From Fulvitalea axinellae (GTDB lineage Bacteria > Bacteroidota > Bacteroidia > Cytophagales > Cyclobacteriaceae), in contig NZ_AP025316.1 of assembly GCF_036492835.1 (NCBI RefSeq), forward strand, positions 62,001 to 126,000: a stretch of DNA of 64,000 nt, written 5' to 3'. The position numbers and the translations under genes are program-made. The notes under the pieces are model-generated. The model worked only from the letters and a program-made list of their open reading frames with translations, was not told where the DNA came from and searched no databases. Below, one piece after another: positions 52,634 to 61,362 of this stretch (the stretch's first letter is position 1; each line of letters starts with the position of its first letter).

Positions 52634-53164
52634 ATGAAAACCTTAATCGCATCTCTAATGATATTTTGCGCTGGTCTTAGCTCGGCTTTTGCGCAAAGCG
52701 CTTTGGATAAATTCTTCTCCGAATATTCTCGAGACGAGCGCTTTACAGTTGTCGAAATCAAGCCCCGACTATTCAGCCTAATGGCCGAAGTCGCCAATGA
52801 CGACCAAGACGATTTCGATAGCGTAATCACGAACCTGACAGGCTTAAAAGTCTTGGCCGCCGATAACGTAACGAATGGATTGACCATGTTCAAGAAGGCG
52901 GGTGCCAAACTCGAAAAGAACCGATACGAGGAGCTCCTTTATGTTCACAAACCCAACAAAACCGAAGTTCGCTTCTACATCGATGAGGACAAAAGCGGTA
53001 AAATCAAAGAACTGGTTCTGCTCTCGGCCTCACCCACCAATTTTGTGATGCTAAGCATCACCGGTAACCTGGATCTTGACAAGATCTCCAAGCTCTCCGG
53101 TAGCGCTGATATCCCAGGAATGGAAGATCTCGATAAAGTCGGGGGAAAGAAAAAGAAGGAGTAG
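52634..53164 (+). CDS. DUF4252 exported protein (first copy)
   Basis: A 176-residue protein with signal peptide (LIASLMIFCAGLSSAFAQ). The DUF4252 layout is present: ALDKFFSEYSRDERFTVVEIKPRLFSLMAEV, then TNLTGLKVLAADN, then LLYVHKPNKTEVRFYIDEDKSGKIKELVLLSASPTNFVMLSITGNLDLDKISKL. The C-terminus is a Lys/Glu tail. Family function is unknown; genes of this family are habitually found in tandem behind an ECF sigma factor, as here. Confidence 0.87.
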   Translation: MKTLIASLMIFCAGLSSAFAQSALDKFFSEYSRDERFTVVEIKPRLFSLMAEVANDDQDDFDSVITNLTGLKVLAADNVTNGLTMFKKAGAKLEKNRYEELLYVHKPNKTEVRFYIDEDKSGKIKELVLLSASPTNFVMLSITGNLDLDKISKLSGSADIPGMEDLDKVGGKKKKE

Positions 53165-53165
53165 A

Positions 53166-53190
53166 GAGTCCAGAGTAAAGCGTAAAAAGT
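53166..53190. repeat. Intergenic repeat AGAGTCCAGAGTAAA-type, copy 1
   Basis: Just after the first DUF4252 stop. Nearly identical over 26 bases to the copy after the second DUF4252 gene (53877). An inverted relative (TTACGCTCTACTATTTACC) is near 53275-53295. Confidence 0.5.
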
Positions 53191-53333
53191 ACTGGAGTCG
53201 AATTAAATTCCGCTTTGCGTTTATTTGTAAATCGCTGATTAACAACTTACCGAAACAATATATACCCAGACTATTTACGCTCTACTATTTACCTTGTACT
53301 GATTTTTAGAACAAACCATTAAATACGATAAGC

Positions 53334-53867
53334 ATGAAAGCCACAGTTATAGCCAAATCGATTACCGCTCTGTTTCTTTTTTCGATGTTCTCCACACTGA
53401 GCTATTGCCAGAGCAAATATTTTGAGGAAATCCGCAATGAGTTCGGAAAATACGACGGCGTAAACACTATGAGCGTATCCGGAAATTTCCTCGGTATGCT
53501 TTCGCTGTTCGGCGAAGAGCAGGACAAGGAAGTCAGCGAGTTTATCAATAGTGTTAAGAGTTTCAGCTTTATGACCGTGGACAAGGAGCTTCCTGACCTC
53601 AAAGGCAAACTGAAAATTGACGATGTGGTACGAAAACTACGCAAAGACGGCTATGACGAATTAATGACGGTAAAAAGCAACGGCAACAAGGGAGGTGACG
53701 TGGACGTGATGATAAAAGAGGCCAAAGGACATGTGCAGGGCCTAATCTTTCTGGTCCGTTCCGACCGAAATACCGTAGTGTTGGAAATGGTCTGCGAACT
53801 GAAGCGCAAGCACCTCAAAAAAATCGTCAACTCTATGAAAAGTGACGGAATGAATCTTAACTTTTAA
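53334..53867 (+). CDS. DUF4252 exported protein (second copy)
   Basis: A 177-residue paralogue with signal peptide (SITALFLFSMFSTLSYCQ). FEEIRNEFGKYDGVNTMSVSGNFLGMLSLFG is followed by EFINSVKSFSFMTVD, YDELMTVKSNGNKGGDVDVMIKEAKGHVQGLIFLVRSDRNTVVLEMVCELKRKHLKKIV. Sequence identity with the first copy is low but the order of elements is the same. It ends the sigma operon, ahead of a terminator. Confidence 0.87.
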   Translation: MKATVIAKSITALFLFSMFSTLSYCQSKYFEEIRNEFGKYDGVNTMSVSGNFLGMLSLFGEEQDKEVSEFINSVKSFSFMTVDKELPDLKGKLKIDDVVRKLRKDGYDELMTVKSNGNKGGDVDVMIKEAKGHVQGLIFLVRSDRNTVVLEMVCELKRKHLKKIVNSMKSDGMNLNF

Positions 53868-53876
53868 AATTTAGAA

Positions 53877-53901
53877 AAGAGTCCAGAGTAAAACGTAAAT
53901 A
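53877..53901. repeat. Intergenic repeat AGAGTCCAGAGTAAA-type, copy 2
   Basis: Matches copy 1 at 53166 with about two differences. Each DUF4252 gene carries one copy just after its stop codon. Confidence 0.5.
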
Positions 53902-53929
53902 GTTCTTTGTGAATACATTCGTAAAAGAA

Positions 53930-53966
53930 AACGTAGAGACGGTAATTCCGCCTCTACGTTTTTTAT
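53930..53966 (+). terminator. Intrinsic terminator of the sigma/DUF4252 operon
   Basis: AACGTAGAG ... CTCTACGTT stem (9 bp, extended inside by CGG/CCG) followed by T6. Confidence 0.85.
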
Positions 53967-53998
53967 GTATCCAGTGCTCTCTGCCCTTTACTTTTTTC

Positions 53999-54358
53999 TC
54001 ATTTAGAATAATCCCTTATTCCGGACTGTTCCAACAGTTTAATTGCCGCGTTTTGGATTTCGAACAACTCGTTGTCGTTCGCGAAGTCTTTAATAGCTCC
54101 CAGCGCCCCCGTATATACGTGGGTAAAATCCCCTATCGGGAGGTCGTAAGCCTCGGGCGTTAGGGGATCTTTGGTAGGGTCTACAGCCAAGAACCACATG
54201 GAACTCTCCAATGCTCCGTCACGCTTGAACATATTCTTGTGTCCGTCCTCGTCATCACGGATTTCATCCCAATCCAATCCCCCCTTTATCATCCTTTTCG
54301 ACGAAATCATCTCTTGGGCCCACACAAAGGCCGCTTTGTTCAAGCGTAAGTTCATCAT
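53999..54358 (-). CDS. Unknown small cytoplasmic protein
   Basis: A 119-residue soluble protein I do not recognise. Visible motifs are RLNKAAFVWAQEMISSKRMIKGGLDWDEIRDDEDG and SSMWFLAVDPTKDPLTPEAYDLPIGDFTHVYTGALGAIKDFA. It looks like a conserved Bacteroidota protein. Two adjacent ATGs (54358, 54355) can start it; an open frame upstream to 54397 overlaps the region before the GH63 stop and is less likely. It lies 82 bases after the GH63 gene on the same strand and may be read from its transcript. Confidence 0.65.
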   Translation of the reverse strand: MMNLRLNKAAFVWAQEMISSKRMIKGGLDWDEIRDDEDGHKNMFKRDGALESSMWFLAVDPTKDPLTPEAYDLPIGDFTHVYTGALGAIKDFANDNELFEIQNAAIKLLEQSGIRDYSK

Positions 54359-54440
54359 TGGTTTGTCCGTTAGTCCTAAGCGGAAAACAAGACGCAAAAA
54401 GGTATTGTTTCGTCGCCTCGCCTTCCGTTAGTACTTTGGA

Positions 54441-56489
54441 CTATAGCTTTACGTCTGGCTTTTCTTTCTTCAACATCATCAGGATATGCGCCGCCGTCCA
54501 GCTGAAATGCTTGGCATTCAGCCCTTCGGCCGTTTTCGGGTTGTAGTTTTCCCTTACTGGAGCGTTGCCGAGCAAGCCTTCGGCGGTTTCGATAAATTTA
54601 CGTGTTTGGGCGTTGGCCTCTTCAGTAAAACCGTAACGGCGCAGACCCGATACGGCGAAATACACTTGGTCTACCCAAACGGGGCCACGCCAGTAACCTT
54701 TAACAGGCTTTAGCTCCGGACGGGCCATAGACAAAGTAGGGAAAGGCAATTTGCCATTGAATTTCGCGGGATCCAACATTACGGATTTTACTTTCTCAGC
54801 TTGTTTCGCCGTGGCCAAGCCAGCCCATAAAGGCGACCAGCCTTCAGGTCCCTGAACCTTGATTTTGCTTTGGCCCGGAATCCTGACATCATAGTAATAG
54901 CCGTCTTCTTCGTCATACATCGTTTTGCGTACACGCTCAGCCATTTCCTTGGCTTCTTTGCGGTAGCGGGCCTCCTCCCCTTTTTCACCCAAAATTCCGG
55001 CTATTTCGGCAAGGCGATTTTTTTCATCAAATAAGAAAGAGTTCAGGTCTACGGACTCTTGGTCCAGCGACCATGCCTTCGAGTTGTTCTTCAGCATCTT
55101 CGCGCTGTCGAAGCGTACGGCGTTGTCCATACCGCTTTCCCAAGCCGCCGCCACGCGGGTTCCGTCAGTCGATCCGTATTCGCAGAGGCCGTTTTTGTCG
55201 TGGTCACGGTCTTTGGTCCACCACTCGTGATAGCGCTTTAGTTTCGGGTACATCACTTTCAGGAATTCCTTGTCGCCGGTGCGCGCGTACACTTCGGCTA
55301 CGGCCCATCCGGCCAAAGGGGGCTTGGTGTCGCGCCAGTTGTGGTTTTCTATAGAGGTGTCGCGGAATACGCAGTCGGCGATCATGCCGCGTTCGTTCTG
55401 ATAATCAAACATGGCCAGGATTTGGTCTTGCGCCAACTTGCCGTCGAAATAGGCCAAGGCTACGGCGTGTTTCCAGGAATCCCAAGCCCAGAAGCCGTTG
55501 AACCCGCGGTAGTGGTAAGACGGGAAAAGGCCCGAATGCTTCAGCTCGCCCGCCGGGCTCCGCCAGTTCGACACCAACGTTTGCAGACACTTTACGGCCA
55601 ATCGGCGGTACGCAGGGCCGTTCGCCCAGTCGTGATTTCCTTGCGTCACGCCGGTAACGTAGCCTTCCCAGCGCTTCCGGTTTTCTTTATAGAGTTTTTC
55701 CGCGTTGGCGAAAGTTTGGGCACGGTTGGCTATTACTTTTCCGCGTTCGGCGCTGTCGAAGGTCAGGCATTGCAACACTTGGCGGTTAAGACTGGCGTTG
55801 GCTTTCAAGCTAAGCGTTTTACTTTCCTGAATGGAATATGATTGCCCGCTGAGGTCGATTTCTGAATATTCCGAAGGGAAAACGTCGAAACGTTGCGCAT
55901 CGCCTTCGTAAAAAATACCCGCTCCGCCGTTTTTGGCGTCGATCAAGGCTTTCGGGCCCAGTGCGCTACCGGCCCAACGGAGATCAAAATCAATGTTTTT
56001 GTCCGAGGTGTTCGTAATCTTGGCGTTTACCAAGTTCGACCTTCCGTCAACGAAATAGAGTGTCAGTTCGACCTGAAAGTCCGCAACGCGGTACGACTGC
56101 TCCAAACGGCCGGGGAAAGCGATTTTCTTTTCGTCCCTTGGTTTGCCTAGCGATTCGCCGGTTTTCGGGTCCAGCAGTTCCAGCCTCGCCGCGCAGTCCG
56201 ATAGCCAAGTGCCGTTGTTTTTGCCGGAGGAAAACGGACCGGAAAAGCCGTTTGCGCTTTTGCCATCGCCCGCTAAGGCGAACCCATGCCAAGCTCCCAT
56301 ATCAAAAAAGGCCACGAAGTCTTTTTCCCTTTCTTTCTTAGGGCTATGCTTCATGTCCAATACATTGGCGTAGTGGTCGGTCTTGTCGTGTCCGGCCAAT
56401 TTTTTCGGTCTGGAACAGGAAGTGGCAATGAGAAGCAATACGCCGAGCAACGGCAGGTATCGTTGTGTTTTTTCGGGGGTGTAAAGCAT
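54441..56489 (-). CDS. Glycoside hydrolase family 63-type lipoprotein
   Basis: A 682-residue exported alpha-glycosidase of the GH63 / (alpha/alpha)6-barrel group (YgjK- and mannosylglycerate-hydrolase-like). ATG at 56489 precedes the lipobox LLLIATSCSRP; the 91 residues open upstream are not coding-like. An N-terminal beta-sandwich is followed by the catalytic barrel with FNGFWAWDSWKHAVALAYFDG (general-acid Asp region), NGLCEYGSTDG and AAWESGMDNAVRFD. YWRGPVWVDQVYFAVSGL and ENYNPKTAEGLNAKHFSWTAAHIL (base Glu region) close the barrel. The substrate is an alpha-linked glucoside or mannoside, not determinable further. Confidence 0.88.
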   Translation of the reverse strand: MLYTPEKTQRYLPLLGVLLLIATSCSRPKKLAGHDKTDHYANVLDMKHSPKKEREKDFVAFFDMGAWHGFALAGDGKSANGFSGPFSSGKNNGTWLSDCAARLELLDPKTGESLGKPRDEKKIAFPGRLEQSYRVADFQVELTLYFVDGRSNLVNAKITNTSDKNIDFDLRWAGSALGPKALIDAKNGGAGIFYEGDAQRFDVFPSEYSEIDLSGQSYSIQESKTLSLKANASLNRQVLQCLTFDSAERGKVIANRAQTFANAEKLYKENRKRWEGYVTGVTQGNHDWANGPAYRRLAVKCLQTLVSNWRSPAGELKHSGLFPSYHYRGFNGFWAWDSWKHAVALAYFDGKLAQDQILAMFDYQNERGMIADCVFRDTSIENHNWRDTKPPLAGWAVAEVYARTGDKEFLKVMYPKLKRYHEWWTKDRDHDKNGLCEYGSTDGTRVAAAWESGMDNAVRFDSAKMLKNNSKAWSLDQESVDLNSFLFDEKNRLAEIAGILGEKGEEARYRKEAKEMAERVRKTMYDEEDGYYYDVRIPGQSKIKVQGPEGWSPLWAGLATAKQAEKVKSVMLDPAKFNGKLPFPTLSMARPELKPVKGYWRGPVWVDQVYFAVSGLRRYGFTEEANAQTRKFIETAEGLLGNAPVRENYNPKTAEGLNAKHFSWTAAHILMMLKKEKPDVKL

Positions 56490-56694
56490 AAGGGTTATGT
56501 TTTTTCGGCAATCTAAAAAAGGACAAAACGCCTTGCTAATGAAGGGTAATATGGTGTTAGGATTAGGGAAAATAGTACACGGAACAGTTATAGGTTTATA
56601 CCAAGCCCTACTGCTATGCACTGTGACATAATTATTGGCATTTAAAAAACGATATCCCGAAACCATAAACAACTTGCTTACAACAAGCTCCGGT

Positions 56695-56722
56695 GTTACT
56701 TTTTGAAAGATCAAAAAGTAAC
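56695..56722. repeat. Perfect palindrome in the 56490-56932 intergenic region
   Basis: GTTACTTTTTGA-AAGA-TCAAAAAGTAAC, a 12-bp perfect inverted repeat upstream of the GH63 gene and downstream of the NTF2-like gene. It lacks a T-run, so it may be an operator, a weak terminator or a repeat element. The rest of this 443-base region shows nothing recognisable. Confidence 0.6.
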
Positions 56723-56932
56723 CAAAAAATCTCTCAAATACGGCTACAAATTTTTCTTCCATCCAAAATCATTGCGGTTATGGAAGAAAAATAAAGGCCT
56801 GAAATTAGTTTTTTGGAACGCATTGGAATCAACAATGGCCTAACCTATGAGACGAATAAAACAAGGATAATTTAGTCAGGGTGCATATTGACATTTATGA
56901 TCGAAGATGAAAATGGGGATATCATGATATAA

Positions 56933-57475
56933 TCAAGCTCCCCGCTTATCATATTTCTCCGGCAATTTTACCCCGTTTCTGTCACTTACCCAAAGCAGGC
57001 TCGTAATCCACCACCTTTTTCCATCATAATATAATTGGAAACTGTTAATCCCTTTTTCTTCGGTATCAAGCTCTTTGGCGTAATATCCCTGAAAAACATG
57101 CGCTATTCCGTTATACTCGTCTACCGTTTTCTTCAGCTCGTATTCGATAAAACCGTCGCCTTCGTAAAAGCGCATTCCTATCCGTACAAATTCTTCCAAA
57201 GTGTAAGTCCTTAGAACTCCCCGGCCTACCGAATCATGAACCATAACCGATAACTGGGCTTTGGGAGCGAATAAAAGCCTAAAGGCTTCCCAATCCCTTT
57301 TCTCTCCCTTTTTACCGGAAATAATATCCAAAATCTCGTTTACCGTTCCGTCTACGGTTTTTACGCGTTCGGCGAACGAATCGTTTTTCACCTTTTGGGC
57401 CGATAGATTGGGCGCAGTAAAACTAAAAGCGAAGACAAACGCCAGTTTATAGAAAAATATAGATGGCTTATTCAT
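56933..57475 (-). CDS. Exported NTF2-like (SnoaL-type) protein
   Basis: A 180-residue protein with signal peptide (LAFVFAFSFTAPNLSAQ). The NTF2 fold pattern is visible: VNEILDIISGKKGEKRDWEAFRLLFAPKAQLSVMV ... YTLEEFVRIGMRFYEGDGFIEYELKKTVDEYNGIAHVFQGYYAK ... GINSFQLYYDGKRWWITSLLWV. Similar exported proteins are common in Bacteroidota and unassigned in function. Monocistronic. Confidence 0.82.
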   Translation of the reverse strand: MNKPSIFFYKLAFVFAFSFTAPNLSAQKVKNDSFAERVKTVDGTVNEILDIISGKKGEKRDWEAFRLLFAPKAQLSVMVHDSVGRGVLRTYTLEEFVRIGMRFYEGDGFIEYELKKTVDEYNGIAHVFQGYYAKELDTEEKGINSFQLYYDGKRWWITSLLWVSDRNGVKLPEKYDKRGA

Positions 57476-57898
57476 GAGTATATGGTTGTTGGCGAAAAGA
57501 ATACAGTTTCAATTTATATAAATATTTTAACACCGAATCAACTACGGCAATAAAGTTATCGAGCGATATCAACGAATAATTAAAGGGAAAGGAGCGGTAC
57601 CGAAAATCGGTTTGATCTTAAAAATGAATGATATCCTTTAGCGTATTTGGTTTTCGGAAATACCCCGAAATTTAGAAGGTGTTTTTTTGATAATAGGAGG
57701 GTTAATTCGTTTCGCAAACATGTAAAGGCTATAAATATTTAATTTATATTAAAAACAATGGCTGTTTTACTGGCTATTATTTGATTTAAATAATTTAAGA
57801 AAGATATTTACGCTTATAAATTTTAGAGTGGCGGGGTTTAAATCGCTTTTTGTATAAAAATAGAACTGGCTATCTTTTTTATAAAAACCCAATTGATT
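57476..57898. promoter_or_regulatory. A+T-rich divergent region before the hexosaminidase gene
   Basis: About 420 very A+T-rich bases between the NTF2-like gene and the GH20 gene. It must contain both promoters, but no clear TTG/TAnnTTTG pair or operator stands out. Confidence 0.35.
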
Positions 57899-60154
57899 AT
57901 GCGGGAACACACAACAGGCAGAACTTTAATCGCTCTTTTTGCGATGGTACTGCTGGCATGTACACAAACATTTGCCGAAGGCAAGGATAAGGGGATTAAT
58001 ATTATACCCAAACCCGTGTCTTTGAAAACCACGGGGGAGACTTTTTCCCTTACGGAATCGACTAAGATTCTTTATTCGAAAGGACTGAAAGAACAGGCCG
58101 ACCTATTGTTTTCGGCGCTTTCGCCAGCTACGGGCTGGGACTTCGCCGTAGCGGAATCCTCAAAAGCAAAAAAGGGAGCGATCAGCTTGCTCTTGACCGA
58201 CAATGCCGACTTGCCGGCCGAGGGCTATAGCCTGAAGGTTAGCGCCAAGGGAATCGAGATTTTGGCGCAAAAGCCGGCAGGCGTTTTTAACGGTATCCAG
58301 TCGCTGCTGCAACTGTTGCCGGAAAACATCTACAGCGACAAGCGCCAGAGAGATATCGCCTGGGACGTGCCCGGAGTGGAGATCGAGGATGCCCCTACCT
58401 TCGCGTGGCGCGGCATGATGCTGGATGTCAGCCGCTATTTCTACGAAAAGGACTTTGTGCTGAAGTACATCGACATGATGGCGATGTATAAGCTCAACGT
58501 ATTGCATTTCCACCTGATTGACGATGCGGGTTGGAGAATCGAGATCAAGAAATATCCGAAACTTACCGAAATCGGTGCGTGGCGCGGCGAAGGCGCCAAC
58601 CGCTCGGGCGGATTCTATACGCAGGACGAGCTGAAAGAGATTGTAGCTTACGCCAAGGCTCGCAACGTGGAAGTGATTCCGGAGATTGAGATCCCCGCAC
58701 ACACTTTGGCGGCATTGTCGGCTTACCCTTGGTTGGGATGTCGCGAGATGCGCCACCGTGTACCGACTTACCACTTTATCAGCCGTGACCTTTACTGCGT
58801 AGGCAAAGAGTCGACTTTCGATTTCCTTGGCGACGTATTCAAGGAAGTATTCGAGATTTTCCCTTCCAAATACGTTCACATCGGCGGTGACGAAGCCCGT
58901 TACGACCGCTGGAAAGAGTGCGACCATTGCCAAAAACGCAAGAATTCGCTCGGTCTGAAGCATGACCGCGAACTGCAGGTGTACTTCACCAACCGCGTTC
59001 AGAAAATGGTGGGCAAATACGGCAAAACCATCGTAGGTTGGGACGAGATCGTGGAACGCGGATTGGCAGGAAAAGCCGTAGCCATGATCTGGCACAACAA
59101 GAAAAAAGCCTTTACCGCCACCGCCGACGGGCACATGGCTGTGATGGCCCTGACCGGACACAGCTACTTCGACGTGGCGGAAAGCCGTACGCCAGGAGAG
59201 GTGAAAGCCGCCACTTGGTTGTCTCCTATCAGCTTGGAGAAATCATACAGCTTCGACCCGATGCTCAAGGGCTTGGACGAGAAATACCGTGACCAGATTC
59301 TCGGCGCGCAGGCTTGCCTGTGGACCGACCAGTTTATCCACGGCACAAAGCTTCAGGAGATCCTTCCACTGAACGAAAACCGTTCGGAAGTTTACGCCGA
59401 GTACCTGACCTTCCCGCGTATGGCGGCATTGGCCGAGGTATGCTGGACGCCGAAGAGCGACCGCGCCTTTCCGGATTTCGAAGGTCGTATGGCCAGCCAT
59501 TACAACCGTTACGATTTTGCCGGATACGGATACCGCGTGCCGGAGCCTAAGCTCGTTTCCAAAAAGAAAGTGTCCAACGGTTTCGAGATCAGCGTTGAAA
59601 ACGTAGTGAACGGCGCCGAAATCCGTTACACTGAGGATGGTTCCCGCCCGCACTCCCACTCTAAGCTGTATACAGGTTCGGTGAAAGTGAAGAGCCTTCA
59701 GGACTTCCAAGCCATTACGGTAATCAACCGCAAGCAGTACTCGTTGCCGTTCTTCTTCCCGGAGGATTACAGCAAGTTCAAGCCTTACGGAAAACTGATG
59801 GCCAAATGGGCGCCGACGAAGATTTCGGATAAAAACTATGAGATTTTCAAGGCCAACGCCACCGGCAAGGTGAATAAAAACGGCGTTTACGAAATCGCCT
59901 TCCTTTACACTGACGGCGACAACGCTTTGGAAATCGAGAGCGTGGCGTTGTTCAAAAACGGCAAGCAAATCGGTGAGGACAAGCACGTAGGAACCGCCGG
60001 CAAGAACGCCAACGGAAACGTATACCGCTTCAGCGTGGACCAGTACGAAACAGGAGCCGGCTTCGAGATCCGCGCCAAAGTACGTGGTGCTCGTGGCAAC
60101 CACAGCTACGGCGTAATCTTCATCAAACGCACCGGCGACGTTCAAGGAATTTAA
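57899..60154 (+). CDS. Beta-N-acetylhexosaminidase, GH20
   Basis: A 751-residue exported exo-enzyme that removes terminal N-acetylglucosamine or -galactosamine. ATG at 57899 precedes the signal peptide (LIALFAMVLLACTQTFAEG; LLAC could also be a lipobox). A GH20b N-domain (NIIPKPVSLKTTGETFSL) leads to the TIM barrel: APTFAWRGMMLDVSRYFY, LNVLHFHLIDDAGWRIEIKKYPKLTEIGAWR, and the catalytic Asp-Glu pair in HIGGDEARYDRW. A C-terminal chitobiase-like Ig domain (GAEIRYTEDGSRPHSHSKLYTGSV) and a final beta-domain (~660-745) follow. It likely acts on chitin fragments or host glycans. Confidence 0.95.
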   Translation: MREHTTGRTLIALFAMVLLACTQTFAEGKDKGINIIPKPVSLKTTGETFSLTESTKILYSKGLKEQADLLFSALSPATGWDFAVAESSKAKKGAISLLLTDNADLPAEGYSLKVSAKGIEILAQKPAGVFNGIQSLLQLLPENIYSDKRQRDIAWDVPGVEIEDAPTFAWRGMMLDVSRYFYEKDFVLKYIDMMAMYKLNVLHFHLIDDAGWRIEIKKYPKLTEIGAWRGEGANRSGGFYTQDELKEIVAYAKARNVEVIPEIEIPAHTLAALSAYPWLGCREMRHRVPTYHFISRDLYCVGKESTFDFLGDVFKEVFEIFPSKYVHIGGDEARYDRWKECDHCQKRKNSLGLKHDRELQVYFTNRVQKMVGKYGKTIVGWDEIVERGLAGKAVAMIWHNKKKAFTATADGHMAVMALTGHSYFDVAESRTPGEVKAATWLSPISLEKSYSFDPMLKGLDEKYRDQILGAQACLWTDQFIHGTKLQEILPLNENRSEVYAEYLTFPRMAALAEVCWTPKSDRAFPDFEGRMASHYNRYDFAGYGYRVPEPKLVSKKKVSNGFEISVENVVNGAEIRYTEDGSRPHSHSKLYTGSVKVKSLQDFQAITVINRKQYSLPFFFPEDYSKFKPYGKLMAKWAPTKISDKNYEIFKANATGKVNKNGVYEIAFLYTDGDNALEIESVALFKNGKQIGEDKHVGTAGKNANGNVYRFSVDQYETGAGFEIRAKVRGARGNHSYGVIFIKRTGDVQGI

Positions 60155-60254
60155 TATCTCCGCTAAAGAATAAACGTCGGTTAGGGTGTCCGCCGTTTAG
60201 ATACACATGACACACATTACACATCCATTTTTTGCTTTTGCAAAAATCCCATAT

Positions 60255-60284
60255 GGGGCGTCAATTAAGGCGCCCCTTTATTTA
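60255..60284 (+). terminator. Intrinsic terminator after the hexosaminidase gene
   Basis: GGGGCG-TCAATTAAGG-CGCCCC followed by TTTATTTAT. Confidence 0.75.
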
Positions 60285-60309
60285 TAGTTTAATCATGATA
60301 AAAGTATTT

Positions 60310-61278
60310 TTACTGACCTGTACGCGCATCTAAGAACACGTCCGCTTTTACCCAATACACCTCGCCTTTAGTTACACCTTTCCATCCACTTTTGGGAGGA
60401 TCGCTGAGTCGTTTCGAAAAGAAAAAATATTTCCCGTCAGGAGATACATACGGGCAGAAATAAATCCAGTCATCGGAAAGAGGTTCACCAAGATCAAAAT
60501 GGACAGGCCTCTGCCATTTGTTATTTTTTTTAAACGAAACGGCGAACCCTTTTTCGTCAGAATAAGTATTTGCGGTAATCAGATAACTTTCATCTGAGGA
60601 AACATAAGTACTTCTCTCCCCTTTTTCCGTATTCACCCCCGGGCCTATATTCACAGGCGTATCGAATTTTCCGTCGCCTAAATATTGTGCCCTATAGATA
60701 TCGCGCTTCCCGAAACTGTCCGGACGATCCGATGTAAAATATAAACTTCCGTCCGCTACGACCACTGGATATGACTCCGCATATTCATCCGTCGATATTG
60801 GCGCACCGACTTTTGTAGCCAGTTGCCATTTCCCTCCAACTTTTTGACTCTTGTATATATTTGGTTTAGACTTTCTAGAACGCTCTTCAGGGCTTATTCC
60901 GAGGAAATACATCGTTTTCCCATCTTGGGTAACCGTAGGATCAATAGCGACCGAATTAGCCTCCTGGTTTGAGAACATCTGAATAGGCTGTGGAGCAGTC
61001 CATTTGCCATCAACCAATTCGGAATGGTGAATGACAAAGCTCCCGTTTATAATTCGGGTAAAGAATAATTCGGTAAAAGAATGGTTAAATACTGAGTTAA
61101 TCTCTATACTGTCGGTATTGACTATTGAAGGCGCAAACTGTTCAGGTTTGGTGCCCGGCGGTGTTTGTCCTAAATAGGTGTTATTCGAATCAGCGGTATT
61201 GCAACTAAACAGAACCAAGCTTATTACGGCAACTGATAAAAAGTGATACACTCTGCCCATTTTTCCTTTACACTTCAT
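60310..61278 (-). CDS. PD40/TolB-like beta-propeller lipoprotein
   Basis: A 322-residue lipoprotein (lipobox SLVLFSCNTAD). It has WD40-like PD40 repeats: DPTVTQDGKTMYFLGIS, YPVVVADGSLYFTSDRPDSFGKRDIYRAQ, STYVSSDESYLITANTYSDE and CPYVSPDGKYFFFSKRLSD, giving a probable beta-propeller. ATG at 61278 (MKCKGKMG) or 61260 (MGRVYHF) may start it; the in-frame TTG at 61287 is unlikely. No enzymatic motif; it is probably a binding or scaffold protein of the envelope. The promoter must lie in the ~85 bases before the IS end. Confidence 0.82.
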   Translation of the reverse strand: MKCKGKMGRVYHFLSVAVISLVLFSCNTADSNNTYLGQTPPGTKPEQFAPSIVNTDSIEINSVFNHSFTELFFTRIINGSFVIHHSELVDGKWTAPQPIQMFSNQEANSVAIDPTVTQDGKTMYFLGISPEERSRKSKPNIYKSQKVGGKWQLATKVGAPISTDEYAESYPVVVADGSLYFTSDRPDSFGKRDIYRAQYLGDGKFDTPVNIGPGVNTEKGERSTYVSSDESYLITANTYSDEKGFAVSFKKNNKWQRPVHFDLGEPLSDDWIYFCPYVSPDGKYFFFSKRLSDPPKSGWKGVTKGEVYWVKADVFLDARTGQ

Positions 61279-61362
61279 AGTCAACAAAAAAGAGTTTCTA
61301 TTATCCCATATACGGGACTCTCAAACCAATAGATGTCAAAATTTTTGAAATCAAAAAATTAC

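Noticed and set aside
56490-56762. 91-residue N-terminal extension of the GH63 frame
   Set aside because: It lies before a clear lipoprotein signal peptide and contains the intergenic palindrome; non-coding composition.
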